Assembly: GCF_020667845.1 (NCBI RefSeq)
Contig: NZ_JAFMPQ010000017.1
Location: 35,733 to 99,732, forward strand
Source: Cognatishimia sp. F0-27
Lineage (GTDB): Bacteria; Pseudomonadota; Alphaproteobacteria; Rhodobacterales; Rhodobacteraceae
Reading direction: 5' to 3'
DNA length: 64,000 nucleotides
This document shows, piece by piece, positions 19,066-28,351 of this stretch. The notes beneath the pieces were generated by a model, which saw only the letters and a program-made list of their open reading frames with translations, ran no database searches and was not told where the DNA came from. The number at the start of each line of letters is the position of its first letter. Within the stretch, counting starts at the first letter, position 1. The position numbers and the translations under genes were made by a program.

Positions 19066-20469
19066 TCAGACTTTTGTTGGGTCCAAAGCGCCTTCGGCGC
19101 GCAGGGCGGAATAGGTCTGGTCGGCAGCGCGGCGCACCGTCGACACGGCCAGGTCGATTTCTTCGTGGGTGATGGTGAACGGCGGCGAAAAGGACACCGC
19201 ATCGCCGTTGGGCAACGCGCGGCAGATCACGCCATCTTCGAGGGCCGCGCGCACGATTCTGGGCGCCACCGTCCGGCCGGGATCGAATTTCTCCCATCCC
19301 TCTCCGACGGGCCGGGCAAATTCGACCGCTGCCACAAGCCCGGTGCCGCGCACCTCCGCGGCAATCGGCATGTCGGCAAAGGCGGTGCGCAGGGTTTCCT
19401 GCATGTAGGCCCCGATGCTGCCGGCGCGTTCCACGAGATTGTCCTCTTCGAGAATGTCGAGATTGGCGAGCGCGGCGGCGGCCATCACCGGATGCGCCGT
19501 ATAGGTGTAGCCATGGCCAAACGCACCGAATTTCGCGGCACCCTCGCCCGAGATCACGCGCCAGATCTCTTCGCCCACAAGCACGCCCGAGAGTGGCGCA
19601 TAGCCCGAGGTGATCCCCTTGGCGACCGACATGAGATCGGGCTTCATGTCCATCTTCTCCGTGCCGAACCACGTGCCCAGACGCCCGAAGCCGCAAATGA
19701 CCTCGTCGGCGATCAGCAACACGTCATGGCGGTCCAGAACCGCCTTGATCTTGGGGAAATAGCCCTCCGGCGGGACGATCACGCCGCCCGCGCCCATCAC
19801 CGGTTCCGCGATGAAGGCGGCCACCGTTTCCGGGCCCTCCGCTTCGATCAGCGTGTTGAGTTCGGCCGCCAGCCGGTCGCCAAACGCGTCGTCCGTCTCG
19901 CCGGGGTGGCGGGTCCAGAGGTTGTGCGGGGCCGACACATGCCGGATCATCGGCAGGGGGAGGTCAAAGCCGTTATGCAGCGCCGGCAGCCCGGTCAGGC
20001 CACCGGCCATGACGGTCACCCCGTGATAGCCACGGTCGCGCGCAATGATCTTCTTCTTTTCCGTGCGACCGAGCGCGTTGTTGTAATACCAGACAATCTT
20101 GGCCTGCGTGTCATTGGCGTCCGAGCCGGACGCGCCGAAGAAGATCTTCGAGAATCCCGGCGGTGCCTTTTCGATGACGCGCTGGGCAAGGATCGCGGCG
20201 GGCTCCGTCGCCATCGACGAAAACCCGTGGAAATAGCTCAGCTTGCGGGCCTGGTCGGCCATGGCATCGGCGATGCGGTCACGGCCATAGCCGACATTCA
20301 CGCACCACAGACCCGCCATGCTGTCGAGATAGCGCTTGCCCGCATCGTCCGTGATCCAGCATCCGCTGGCCTCGCGCGCGATCATGGCCGCGCCACTTTG
20401 CTCGTGCTGCCCCGCTGCGCTGAACGGGTGGAACACGAACTGCCGGTCGAGATCCCGGATATCTGTCAT
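19066..20469 (-). CDS. Class III PLP-dependent aminotransferase
   Basis: A 467-residue fold-type I aminotransferase. The PLP lysine is Lys284 in SVAKGITSGYAPLS, the ring-nitrogen aspartate is Asp255 in LIADEVICGFGRLG, and the phosphate loop is GASGSDAND. The N terminus (RQFVFHPFSAAGQHEQSG) resembles omega-amino-acid:pyruvate and taurine:pyruvate aminotransferases. It would move a terminal amino group to pyruvate or another keto acid. It lies between the ABC ATPase gene and the DapA homologue in one operon, so the imported solute or its breakdown product probably carries a primary amine. The exact amino donor is not readable. Confidence 0.92.
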   Translation of the reverse strand: MTDIRDLDRQFVFHPFSAAGQHEQSGAAMIAREASGCWITDDAGKRYLDSMAGLWCVNVGYGRDRIADAMADQARKLSYFHGFSSMATEPAAILAQRVIEKAPPGFSKIFFGASGSDANDTQAKIVWYYNNALGRTEKKKIIARDRGYHGVTVMAGGLTGLPALHNGFDLPLPMIRHVSAPHNLWTRHPGETDDAFGDRLAAELNTLIEAEGPETVAAFIAEPVMGAGGVIVPPEGYFPKIKAVLDRHDVLLIADEVICGFGRLGTWFGTEKMDMKPDLMSVAKGITSGYAPLSGVLVGEEIWRVISGEGAAKFGAFGHGYTYTAHPVMAAAALANLDILEEDNLVERAGSIGAYMQETLRTAFADMPIAAEVRGTGLVAAVEFARPVGEGWEKFDPGRTVAPRIVRAALEDGVICRALPNGDAVSFSPPFTITHEEIDLAVSTVRRAADQTYSALRAEGALDPTKV

Positions 20470-20487
20470 GCCCTTGTTCCTTCGTTG

Positions 20488-21585
20488 TTAGTGCGAGCGC
20501 ATCGGGATCACCGATGCGTCTTCGTCCGTGTTGAGCCGCGCGCCGTCGTCTTCCGGCGCAAACAGGTGAATGGCATCTGGTTCAAAGGTGATCTGAACCG
20601 TCTGCCCGATGGAAAGCCGTCGCCCGGCCTCGACCCGAGACAGAAGTCGCGTGCCGTCTTCGAGCGCAAGCGAAACGATGAGCTCATGCCCGGTGTTCTC
20701 CACCAGTCGGATCGTGGCCGCGACATGGCCTGTGCCGATTGTCACCGCTTCGGGCCGCACGCCCATGACACAGGGCCCGTCTTCGGCGGCAAAGCGGGCG
20801 CGGTCGAGCGGCACCGTCATCGCGCCACGGGTGAAGGTGTCGCCGGCCAGTGTGCCTTCGATCTGGTTCATCGACGGCGTGCCGATAAAGCTTGCGACGA
20901 AGCGGTTGGCCGGGCGGTTATAGACCGCGTCGGGCGTGTCGAATTGCTGCAAGCGACCGCCATGCATGACCGCGATCCGGTCCGCCATGGTCATGGCCTC
21001 AAGCTGGTCATGGGTCACATAGACCATCGTCTTGCCGAGCCGTCGGTGCAGCTCGATCAGCTCCGCGCGCATGTAGCTGCGCAGCTTGGCGTCGAGATTG
21101 GACAGCGGCTCGTCGAGCAGGAACACCTTGGGCTCGCGCACAAGCGCGCGGCCCAGCGCGACGCGCTGCTGCTGCCCGCCCGACAGCTGCGCGGGCTTGC
21201 GGTCGAGCAAGGGCTCAAGCTGCAGCAGCTCTGCGGCTTTCTGGACCGCCGCGGCGCGTTCATCCTTGGGCACGCCGCGCTTGCGCAGCGGATAGGCAAT
21301 GTTCTGCCCCACGGTCATGTGCGGATAAAGCGCGTAGCTCTGAAACACCATCGCGATATCGCGCTTGCCCGGGGCCACGTCATTCACGACACGCCCGTCG
21401 ATGCTGATCTCGCCCGCGCTCGGAAATTCCAGCCCCGCCAGCATCCGCAACGTCGTCGACTTGCCACAGCCCGACGGGCCGAGCAACGCCACGAACTCTC
21501 CGGAGCGGATCTCGATATCGAGGTTTTCCAACGCGGTGAACGTGCCGAAACTCTTGCGCACGTTCTTGAGGGTGACGTCAGCCAT
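20488..21585 (-). CDS. ugpC: CUT1-type ABC transporter ATPase (UgpC/MalK family)
   Basis: A 365-residue nucleotide-binding subunit. Walker A is GPSGCGKST (36-44), the Q-loop is MVFQSYALYPHMTV, the signature is LSGGQQQR, Walker B is VFLLDEPLSNLD and the switch histidine is in VTHDQ. A C-terminal TOBE domain (about 235-345) marks the MalK/UgpC class. It energises the permease pair encoded just upstream, whose start is nine bases from this gene's start-side boundary. It continues into the aminotransferase gene, so transport and metabolism share one transcript. Such ATPases are often shared among several CUT1 systems. Confidence 0.95.
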   Translation of the reverse strand: MADVTLKNVRKSFGTFTALENLDIEIRSGEFVALLGPSGCGKSTTLRMLAGLEFPSAGEISIDGRVVNDVAPGKRDIAMVFQSYALYPHMTVGQNIAYPLRKRGVPKDERAAAVQKAAELLQLEPLLDRKPAQLSGGQQQRVALGRALVREPKVFLLDEPLSNLDAKLRSYMRAELIELHRRLGKTMVYVTHDQLEAMTMADRIAVMHGGRLQQFDTPDAVYNRPANRFVASFIGTPSMNQIEGTLAGDTFTRGAMTVPLDRARFAAEDGPCVMGVRPEAVTIGTGHVAATIRLVENTGHELIVSLALEDGTRLLSRVEAGRRLSIGQTVQITFEPDAIHLFAPEDDGARLNTDEDASVIPMRSH

Positions 21586-21594
21586 GGGGTCTCC

Positions 21595-22434
21595 TTATCC
21601 CTTGACCCCGCCCGCGCCAAAGCCGCGGGTCAGGTAACTTTGCAGGAAGGCGAACACAACGATCAGCGGCAGGCTCATCATCACCGACGCCGCCATCAGC
21701 AGCGACCATTCGATGTTGAACGCCGAGATCAGCATCGACATCACGCCCGTGGTCAGCGGTGCCACGCTGTCCGAATTCACCAGCACCAGCGCATAGAGGT
21801 ATTCGTTCCACGACAGGATGAAGGTGAACAGCGCGGTCGAGATGATCCCCGGCAGGAGCTGTGGCAGGATCACGTCGCGAAACGCGCCCATCCGCGTGGC
21901 GCCGTCCACGAGCGCCGCGCTTTCGAGATCCTCCGGGATGCCTTCCATGAAACTGCGCAGCAGCCACAGCGCATAGGGCAGCGCAAAGGTGGTATGCGCC
22001 AGAATGAGCGAGAGCAGCGTGTTCGACAGGCCGATTTCCACCATCATCAGGTATAGCGGAATGATCAGCACCACGGAGGGCAGCAGGTATGTGAAGAGCA
22101 CAAGCATCGCCAGTGTCTCGCGTCCGCGGAACTTGAAACGCACGAGGCTGTAGGCCCCGAGCGTGCCGAGCAGCACGACGAAAACCGTGGTTGTTGTCGC
22201 CAGCACCACAGAATTGCGGAAATAGCGCAGGAATGGCGTCTCTGTCAGAAGGCGCCAGTAATGCTCGAAGGTGATTGTCTCCGGCAGCCATGTGGGCGGG
22301 ATGCGGAACAATTCCGACTGTGGCTTGAGCGATGTGACAATCATCCAGAACAGCGGAAAGGCGATCACGGCCACCAGCGACCAGGTGACGAAGTTCAGAA
22401 CGATCTTGCGGAGCATTGACGATGGCAGGCTCAT
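21595..22434 (-). CDS. CUT1 ABC transporter permease (MalG/UgpE family)
   Basis: A 279-residue inner-membrane permease with six predicted helices. The cytoplasmic EAA loop, which docks on the ATPase, is ESAALVDGATRMGAFRDVILPQLLPG. The N-terminal helix and the segment ILAHTTFALPYALWLLRSF are typical of MalG-type subunits. It pairs with the MalF-type permease encoded 97 bases upstream in the operon. The intervening bases are GC-rich and show no gene. Confidence 0.93.
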   Translation of the reverse strand: MSLPSSMLRKIVLNFVTWSLVAVIAFPLFWMIVTSLKPQSELFRIPPTWLPETITFEHYWRLLTETPFLRYFRNSVVLATTTTVFVVLLGTLGAYSLVRFKFRGRETLAMLVLFTYLLPSVVLIIPLYLMMVEIGLSNTLLSLILAHTTFALPYALWLLRSFMEGIPEDLESAALVDGATRMGAFRDVILPQLLPGIISTALFTFILSWNEYLYALVLVNSDSVAPLTTGVMSMLISAFNIEWSLLMAASVMMSLPLIVVFAFLQSYLTRGFGAGGVKG

Positions 22435-22531
22435 CTCGCATCCACCCCCGCCGCGCCAGAGCTCTTCCGCACTTGCGGCCCTGCGGCCGCCGCGCGGTCT
22501 CGCGACATCACCGTTTCGCGGTCACGCAGCA

Positions 22532-23428
22532 TCACCGGCCCCCCGTCTTGCGCAGATACACCAGCATGAACACCAGCATCACCAGCATCATTCCCACGGA
22601 ATAGGCCGCCGCCTGACCCATCTGGTTGAGTGCAAAGGCTTCCTGATAGACCAGCAGGCTCAGCGTCTGGGTCGAGGTCACGGGCCCGCCACCGGTCAGA
22701 AGGTAGATCAGGTCAAACTCCTTGAAGTCCCAGATCGCGCGCAGGAGGATGATCACCACAAGCACGGACCGCAGCTGCGGCAGCGTCACGTCCCAGAACC
22801 GCGCAATCGGCCCGGCCCCGTCGATCCGCGCGGCCTCGTAGAGGTGATCCGGGATCGTCTGCAGCCGTGCCAGCACCGCGATCACCACAAAGGGGAAATA
22901 CTTCCACGCGCCCACGAGGATCACCCCGATCATCGCGTTCGGCATCGACCCGAGCCAGTCGAGCGGCATGTCGAGAATGCCCAGCTGCATCAGCCCGTGG
23001 TTCATCGCGCCATAGAGATCGTTGAACAGCCAGCGCCACACCAGCACCGCCACAACGGTCGACAGGAAATAGGGAAACAGCACCAGCGACCGCGCCAGCG
23101 ACCGGAACCAGATGTTCTGGTGCAGCAGCAGCGCCATCCCGACGCCCAGAACGATCTGCAAACTCAGCGTGCCCACGGTCCAGACCAGCGTCACCCGGAG
23201 CGAATTCCAGAACTCACGCCCGCTCAGCAGATCCCAGTAATTGGCAAAGCCGACAAAATCGCCCTCGAGCGTCGGCGTATAGATGGAAAAGAGGCTCAGA
23301 TAGATCGCCGCCAGCAGCGGATAGACGATCACCAGCGAAAACACGACAATCGTCGGCGCAATCAGCAGCGCTCCCAAGCGCGCATATTGGCGTTCCAGAA
23401 GGGGGGTATTTGTGGTGGCGACGGTCAT
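22532..23428 (-). CDS. CUT1 ABC transporter permease (MalF/UgpA family)
   Basis: A 298-residue inner-membrane permease with six predicted helices. The EAA-loop equivalent is YEAARIDGAGPIARFWDVTLPQLRSV, and SLQIVLGVGMALLLHQNIWFRSLARSLVLFPY is a typical MalF-type region. It forms the translocation pore with the following permease. It lies 131 bases downstream of the substrate-binding protein gene, a gap with no gene. Confidence 0.93.
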   Translation of the reverse strand: MTVATTNTPLLERQYARLGALLIAPTIVVFSLVIVYPLLAAIYLSLFSIYTPTLEGDFVGFANYWDLLSGREFWNSLRVTLVWTVGTLSLQIVLGVGMALLLHQNIWFRSLARSLVLFPYFLSTVVAVLVWRWLFNDLYGAMNHGLMQLGILDMPLDWLGSMPNAMIGVILVGAWKYFPFVVIAVLARLQTIPDHLYEAARIDGAGPIARFWDVTLPQLRSVLVVIILLRAIWDFKEFDLIYLLTGGGPVTSTQTLSLLVYQEAFALNQMGQAAAYSVGMMLVMLVFMLVYLRKTGGR

Positions 23429-23559
23429 GACGGGTTCAGGGCTTCCGACAAGGAATGGGACTCCAGCCTCGAAAGAGACGGTTTCGGGAAAAGGGAAAAA
23501 GCGGCGGATCCGTGCCGGGAGTGGAACACAGACCCGCCAATAAAGAAGAGTCCTGTGGC

Positions 23560-24897
23560 TTAGCCCGCCATGATCTCTTCAATCCGGGCGGTGGTTTCGC
23601 CCAGCACCTGATCGGCATTCTCGTCGTTGAGCACGACGCGTTGCACAAGCTCCGCAATCACGCCGGAATTGACGATTTCCCCGGCCTTTGCGTTGGGCTG
23701 ATGCTCTGCGCTTTCGCGGCCAAGGTTGTACCCGTTGGCAGCCGCCGCGGCCATCTTGTCGACCTCCGCGCTGTATTTCTCGATGATCGGGTTGTCCTGA
23801 TAGGCCGGATCGGCGGAGATGGTCTGCAACACCGGCAGAACGTGACCCGGCGCGGCATGCAGCTGCTGGATATAGCCTTCCGGATCGAACAGGAATGCCG
23901 CGAATTGCTTGGTGGCCTCCATGTTCGGCGCCGCTTTCGGAATGAAGACCGACGGGAAGTCGTTGAAGGTCCAATGCGGAATATCCGCCGACTTGGTCGG
24001 GTAGAGCGCACAGGTCACGTTGTCGGCGATGCCGGGGTTCTGCGTGTTGACGTTGATCAGCACGCGCCCGGTATAGATGCCCGTCGCACAGGCCCCGGAC
24101 ACAAACGCCGTCAGGCTGTCGCCCCAGCTGTAGTTGGTGGCTCCCGGCGGGCAATACTGGCGCATCGCCTTGTAGAATTCGAGCGCGTCGCGGGTTTCCT
24201 GCGTGTCGATGGCAACCTGGAGGTCCGGGCTGAACACCTGACCGCCGGCCTGGTGGATCACCCCGATGAAAATCAGCGATGTCATGGAGTTCCGGCCATA
24301 GGGCAGGGGCGCGCCCCAGATCCCGCCACCCTGCATCGCTTCCATCGCCGCCAGCATCTCGTCCCATGTGCGCGGCGCGCTCTCGATGCCCGCCGCTTCC
24401 ATGAGATCGGTGCGCAGCCACATCATGTTGGCCGCGGAGTTGCCGATGGAGGTGCCCGCATACTGTCCGGGATCGACTTCGTAGCCGTCATTGGCGCCGG
24501 GATAGAACTTCTCCGGCCCGATCATCTCGATCACGTCGTTGAACGGCTCCAGAAGGCCATTGCGCCAGTAGTTGGAGACCGCGAAGCTCGGCAGGTGCGT
24601 GACCACGTTGGGCACATCGCCGGATGCAAAGGCCGCGGCGAGCTGCGGCGCATAGCCTTCGTCAGACGTCTTTTCGAACACCACTTTCACATTCTGATGC
24701 TGGGCTTCGAAATTGGCGATCTGCGTCTGGTAGGCGGCAAGCTGCTCGGGCGAACTCTGCGGGGACCACCAGCGAATCGTGATCTGTTCCTGCGCGACCA
24801 GTCGGCGTGGCATGGCCGCCATGGCGCCTGCTGCGGCCATGCCCGTAAGAACGGACCGGCGCGGCAACGCGGGGGACGTGAAAGAGGATTTCTTCAT
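23560..24897 (-). CDS. Family 1 extracellular solute-binding protein with Tat-like signal
   Basis: A 445-residue periplasmic receptor of the CUT1 importer. The N terminus has a twin-arginine pattern (PRRSVLTGMAAAGAMAA, Arg13-Arg14), with likely cleavage around residue 36, so it may be exported folded. The mature protein shows the family 1 binding-protein fold: ITIRWWSPQSSPEQLAAYQ, QNVKVVFEKTSDEGYAPQLAAAFASGDVPNVV and KQFAAFLFDPEG. It is the first gene of the operon running to 16.6 kb. A strong AGGAGA site precedes the ATG. A perfect tripartite operator lies 21 bases before the start, where it would overlap the promoter. The ligand is unknown; the downstream enzymes argue for an amino-containing compound, not a plain sugar. 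Confidence 0.92.
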   Translation of the reverse strand: MKKSSFTSPALPRRSVLTGMAAAGAMAAMPRRLVAQEQITIRWWSPQSSPEQLAAYQTQIANFEAQHQNVKVVFEKTSDEGYAPQLAAAFASGDVPNVVTHLPSFAVSNYWRNGLLEPFNDVIEMIGPEKFYPGANDGYEVDPGQYAGTSIGNSAANMMWLRTDLMEAAGIESAPRTWDEMLAAMEAMQGGGIWGAPLPYGRNSMTSLIFIGVIHQAGGQVFSPDLQVAIDTQETRDALEFYKAMRQYCPPGATNYSWGDSLTAFVSGACATGIYTGRVLINVNTQNPGIADNVTCALYPTKSADIPHWTFNDFPSVFIPKAAPNMEATKQFAAFLFDPEGYIQQLHAAPGHVLPVLQTISADPAYQDNPIIEKYSAEVDKMAAAAANGYNLGRESAEHQPNAKAGEIVNSGVIAELVQRVVLNDENADQVLGETTARIEEIMAG

Positions 24898-24918
24898 GGG
24901 GTCTCTCCTGTCGACTGT

Positions 24919-24942
24919 GTTCGCATATCGAACTTATGTTCG
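24919..24942 (+). promoter_or_regulatory. Tripartite IclR-type operator, site A (perfect copy)
   Basis: GTTCG-CATAT-CGAAC-TTAT-GTTCG: a 15-bp dyad plus a third half-site four bases on. It lies between the divergent CUT1 receptor gene (21 bases away) and iclR. A TTGACA hexamer for the iclR direction starts eight bases after it. The 15-bp core resembles the PcaR/PcaU/PobR consensus (GTTCGATAATCGCAC, from memory). It is the probable autoregulatory operator of the adjacent IclR. Confidence 0.8.
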
Positions 24943-25061
24943 TAATACTGTTGACAGGTCGCCTGCAAAGCAAGCATTTTCTGAGGAGCAACGCGAAAAC
25001 TTCGGATCTTTCAGTAATCGCCGATTGGTGCTAACCCGTCTCGCGATCAAGAAAGCGGTAT

Positions 25062-25922
25062 ATGCACATGGTAAAGTCTGTCTCCAAACCCGCCACGGCC
25101 ATCTCCAGCGAGGCCCGGCTCGGGACCGTGAATCCGGAGCAGCAACCAGATGACCAGGACAAGCTTTCATCGCGGGATTTCGTGTCGTCCCTGTCGCGCG
25201 GATTGGCCATCCTTCAAAGCTTCAGCCGCACCGGACGCAAGATGACGCTCTCCGAGGTCGCGATCGAAACGGATATGAGCCGCGCCACCGCGCGCCGCTT
25301 TCTCCTGACGCTGGTCAAGGAAGGCTATGTCGTCACCGATGGCAAGCTGTTCGACCTCACCCCCAAGGTTCTGGAACTCGGCTTTTCCGTGCTCTCCAAG
25401 ATCGGCATCTGGGACCGCGCCCGCCCCTTCATGGAGCGCCTCTCCGAACAGACGGGCGAATCCTGCACGGCGGCGATTCTCGACGGGCTCGAAGTGGTCT
25501 ATGTCGCGGGCGTGCAGGCTCATAACATCATTTCCGTGGGCATCTCGATCGGCTCCCGGCAATCGGCGTTCTACACCGCCAATGGCCGCGTCCTGCTGGC
25601 CGCGCAGCCCGAAGAATACTGGGACGCGACACTCGCCAATGCCCGGCTTGTGCCTCAAACGGAATACTCGATCACCCACAAGGCAGAGCTGCGCAAAGTG
25701 CTCGAAGACGTGGCACGTCAGGGCTGGGCGCTGGTCGACCAGGAGCTCGAAATGGGCCTGCTGTCCCTCGCCATCCCGTTGCATTACCGCTCGGGCGTGC
25801 TGGCCGGGGCGATCAACATCGCGGTGCCCTCGATCCGCGCCACCCCGGAACTCATGGTCGAAACATATCTGCCCATGTTGCGCGACACCGCCGAACAGAT
25901 ACAGCTCTCGCTCGCCCGCTGA
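25062..25922 (+). CDS. IclR-family transcriptional regulator (PcaR/PobR-like)
   Basis: A 286-residue regulator. After a polar N-terminal tail of about 40 residues comes a winged HTH (45-110: FVSSLSRGLAILQSF, MTLSEVAIETDMSRATARRFLLTLVKEGYV), then the IclR effector domain (115-280: GESCTAAILDGLEVVYVAGV, SVGISIGSRQSAFYTANGRVLLAA, GWALVDQELEMGLLSLAIPL, GAINIAVPS). The SLSRGLAILQSF entry is typical of the PcaR/PcaU/PobR group, whose members often activate catabolic operons and repress themselves. It is divergent from the CUT1 operon, with a perfect tripartite operator between. Similar elements occur in front of many other operons here, so it is the prime candidate for regional regulator. The start may be ATG 25062 or 25068. 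Confidence 0.93.
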   Translation: MHMVKSVSKPATAISSEARLGTVNPEQQPDDQDKLSSRDFVSSLSRGLAILQSFSRTGRKMTLSEVAIETDMSRATARRFLLTLVKEGYVVTDGKLFDLTPKVLELGFSVLSKIGIWDRARPFMERLSEQTGESCTAAILDGLEVVYVAGVQAHNIISVGISIGSRQSAFYTANGRVLLAAQPEEYWDATLANARLVPQTEYSITHKAELRKVLEDVARQGWALVDQELEMGLLSLAIPLHYRSGVLAGAINIAVPSIRATPELMVETYLPMLRDTAEQIQLSLAR

Positions 25923-26060
25923 GCCCGGTCGACCGCAGCACGACGCGCCCGTGGGCCCCGGCCCCGGTGTTCGGAACGCGTGTTTCTTTGGGCCACAAAT
26001 ATCCCGGGGAAGCGCGGCTTGCCGCGCTGGGGCAGAGCCCCTCTCATCAAAAATGCCGGT

Positions 26061-26108
26061 CCCATGCGCATGGGATGTGCATGACATGTGCATGGATTGT
26101 GCATCGCG
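26061..26108. repeat. 11-bp-period TGTGCAT array, copy 1 (four units)
   Basis: After CCCA, four consecutive 11-bp units follow: TGCGCATGGGA, TGTGCATGACA, TGTGCATGGAT, TGTGCATCGCG. The left edge also forms a perfect 14-bp palindrome, CCCATGCGCATGGG. It ends 24 bases from the stop of the minus-strand ATPase gene, in a convergent intergenic region. An equivalent five-unit array with the same left and right ends occurs at 51095-51153. Confidence 0.8.
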
Positions 26109-26131
26109 GGCCCGGCGCCGCAAAACCGCCT

Positions 26132-27157
26132 TCAGAGCACGTCGAGCTCCTCGGCGCGATGACAGGCCGTGCGCGATCCCGCCACGTCGCGCAGCTCGGG
26201 GCGTTCCTGCCGGCAGCGGTCAATCGCAAACGGGCAGCGCGGGTGAAACGCGCAGCCCTTGGGCGGGTTGATCGGGTCCGGGATTTCCCCCACCGGAAGC
26301 GCCGCTTCACGGCCGAACCCGTCCAGTTTCGGCGCCGCAGCCAGCAGCATCTGGGTATAGGGATGGCGTGGTGTGGCAAACAGGGTCTGTGGGTCTGCCT
26401 CTTCCACAAGCCGCCCGAGATAGAGCACGCCAATGCGGTCCGCCATATGGCGCACAACGGTCAAGTCATGGGAAATAAACAGGAATGTGAGCCCAAGATC
26501 CGCTTTCAGATCGGACATCAGGTTGAGCACCTGCGCCTGAACGCTCACATCGAGCGCGGAGGTCGGCTCGTCGCAGACGATGAAATCCGGATTCGAGGAC
26601 AGCGCCCGCGCGATGCACAAACGCTGCCTTTGCCCACCGGAAAACTCATGCGGAAATTTCTCCGCGTCCTCCGCCGAAAGCCCGACCTTCTCAAGCAGCG
26701 CTTCGGCCAGACCTTCCGTGTCTCCGCCGCGCGCCGCCACCGGTTCGGTGATGATGTTCCGCACTTTCCAACGCGGGTTGAGGCTTGCAAAGGGATCCTG
26801 AAAAACCATTTGAATCCGGGATCTTACCGCATCGAGCGCCTCCGCTGACGCTTCCCGTGACAGGTCCACGCCGCCCACGGTGACTCGGCCTTCGCTCGGC
26901 GGCAACAGGCCGACCATCATCTTGCCGATGGTGGATTTGCCCGAGCCCGATTCGCCCACCAGCGCATAGGTGGAATGCGTCGGGATCTCGAAAGACACAT
27001 CCGACACGGCAGTCAGGATGCGCTTGGGCAGCCGTTCCACCACCCGGTTCAGCCAAGGTTTGGAGACGTCGAAGCGGCGTGTCAGGCCCGCAACAGAAAC
27101 CATGATCGTTTCGGCCTCGGTATCGGCGCCCGGTTTGCTTGCGGTTTTCGTGGCCAT
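26132..27157 (-). CDS. Dipeptide/opine-type ABC transporter ATPase (DppF class), system 1
   Basis: A 341-residue nucleotide-binding subunit. Walker A is GESGSGKST, followed by MVFQDPFASLNPR, the signature FSGGQRQR, Walker B FIVCDEPTSALD and switch FISHDL. The C-terminal oligopeptide-transporter tail carries the cysteine-rich GCAFHPRCPFAIDRC. I start at ATG 27157, seven bases after AGGAGG; it shares one base with the upstream ATPase stop (TGATG). It is the last gene of system 1 (receptor 30629, permeases 29495 and 28540, ATPases 27157 and 26132). Confidence 0.94.
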   Translation of the reverse strand: MATKTASKPGADTEAETIMVSVAGLTRRFDVSKPWLNRVVERLPKRILTAVSDVSFEIPTHSTYALVGESGSGKSTIGKMMVGLLPPSEGRVTVGGVDLSREASAEALDAVRSRIQMVFQDPFASLNPRWKVRNIITEPVAARGGDTEGLAEALLEKVGLSAEDAEKFPHEFSGGQRQRLCIARALSSNPDFIVCDEPTSALDVSVQAQVLNLMSDLKADLGLTFLFISHDLTVVRHMADRIGVLYLGRLVEEADPQTLFATPRHPYTQMLLAAAPKLDGFGREAALPVGEIPDPINPPKGCAFHPRCPFAIDRCRQERPELRDVAGSRTACHRAEELDVL

Positions 27158-28152
27158 CACGATGCCTCCTCTGTCGCCCTGTCCCGTGCAATCGGAAACC
27201 AGCAGGCCGCGCGGCCCTGATCCGCGGCCAGCGTGGGCGCCGGATCCTGTCTGCAGCGCGCCTCGGCGCGGTTGCACCGCGGATGAAACGCGCACCCCGT
27301 GGGCAGCGCGCCCAGACGGGGCATGCTTCCGGGGATCTGGTGCAACCGGGTCTGGCCCATCGACGCCATCGGCGCAGAGCCCATCAGCCCCTCGGTATAG
27401 GGGTGGCGTGGCAGGGTCAGCACATCGCGCACACCGCCAAGCTCGGCGGCCCGCCCGGCATACATCACCGCGACCCGGTCCGCGGTCTCGGCAATCACGC
27501 CCATATCGTGGGTCACCAGCATCACGGCGGTGCCCCGTTCCCGACAAAGCCTTCTGAGCAAAGCGATAATCTGCGCCTGAACACTCACGTCGAGCGCCGT
27601 GGTCGGTTCGTCCGCGATCACCAGATCGGGCTCCGCACAGAGCGCCAGCGCAATCACAACCCTTTGCCGCATGCCGCCGGAAAATGCGTGCGGATAGCTG
27701 TCAATGCGGTCCCGCGCGCCGGGAATGCCCACTTCTTCCAACGCCTTGATGGCCCGCTCCTGCGCGTCGTTCTGCGAGAGGTCAAGATGCTCGCGGATGG
27801 TCTCCGTCAGCTGTTCACCCACCGTCAGAAGCGGGTTCAGAGAGGTCAGCGGATCCTGAAACACCATGCCGATCTGGCGGCCCCGCACCTTGCGCATCTC
27901 CGCGTAGGGCAAATTGTCGATCCGACGTCCGTTCAACAGAACCTCACCGGAGGTGATCCTTGCCGGGCGGTCCAGAAGCCCGATCACGGCGTTACCGGTC
28001 ATCGACTTTCCGGCGCCGGATTCGCCCACGACGCCAAGGATCTCGCCCCGCGCGATGTCAAAGCTCACGCGATCGACCGGGCGCAGCACCGCGTGCCGGG
28101 TCGGGATCTCGACGACAAGATCGCGGACGGAAAGGACGGGGGTCTCAGACAT
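27157..28152 (-). CDS. Dipeptide/opine-type ABC transporter ATPase (DppD class), system 1
   Basis: A 331-residue nucleotide-binding subunit, partner of the DppF-class protein. Walker A is GESGAGKSM, the Q-loop is MVFQDPLTSLNPL, the signature is FSGGMRQR, Walker B is LVIADEPTTALD and the switch is VTHDM. The C-terminal CAFHPRCNRAEARC tail is typical of oligopeptide ATPases. It lies 387 bases downstream of the permease pair; that gap holds a possible small gene on the other strand. Confidence 0.94.
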   Translation of the reverse strand: MSETPVLSVRDLVVEIPTRHAVLRPVDRVSFDIARGEILGVVGESGAGKSMTGNAVIGLLDRPARITSGEVLLNGRRIDNLPYAEMRKVRGRQIGMVFQDPLTSLNPLLTVGEQLTETIREHLDLSQNDAQERAIKALEEVGIPGARDRIDSYPHAFSGGMRQRVVIALALCAEPDLVIADEPTTALDVSVQAQIIALLRRLCRERGTAVMLVTHDMGVIAETADRVAVMYAGRAAELGGVRDVLTLPRHPYTEGLMGSAPMASMGQTRLHQIPGSMPRLGALPTGCAFHPRCNRAEARCRQDPAPTLAADQGRAACWFPIARDRATEEAS

Positions 28153-28351
28153 GGGGGCAGGGTCCTGTCAGAATTCCAGAAGGGCCGGAGCATACCGAAA
28201 CGCCCAAAAACCGGGCAGGTCGAAATGCTGCGCTGCGGCATTTGCGCTCCGAAGCGTGTTTCGCGCTGGGCCGGTGTCGCATCCACGGTGTTGGATGAGG
28301 CAGAGCTCGCTGTGGGAGGGAGCGAGTCCACAGGATAACAGGAGACCTCTC

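Noticed and set aside
19165..22056. A 963-codon plus-strand open frame spanning three minus-strand genes
   Set aside because: It runs antisense to the aminotransferase, ABC ATPase and part of a permease, all with clear motifs. Its translation is Arg/His/Gly-rich without domains. High GC at third positions leaves such antisense frames open by chance.
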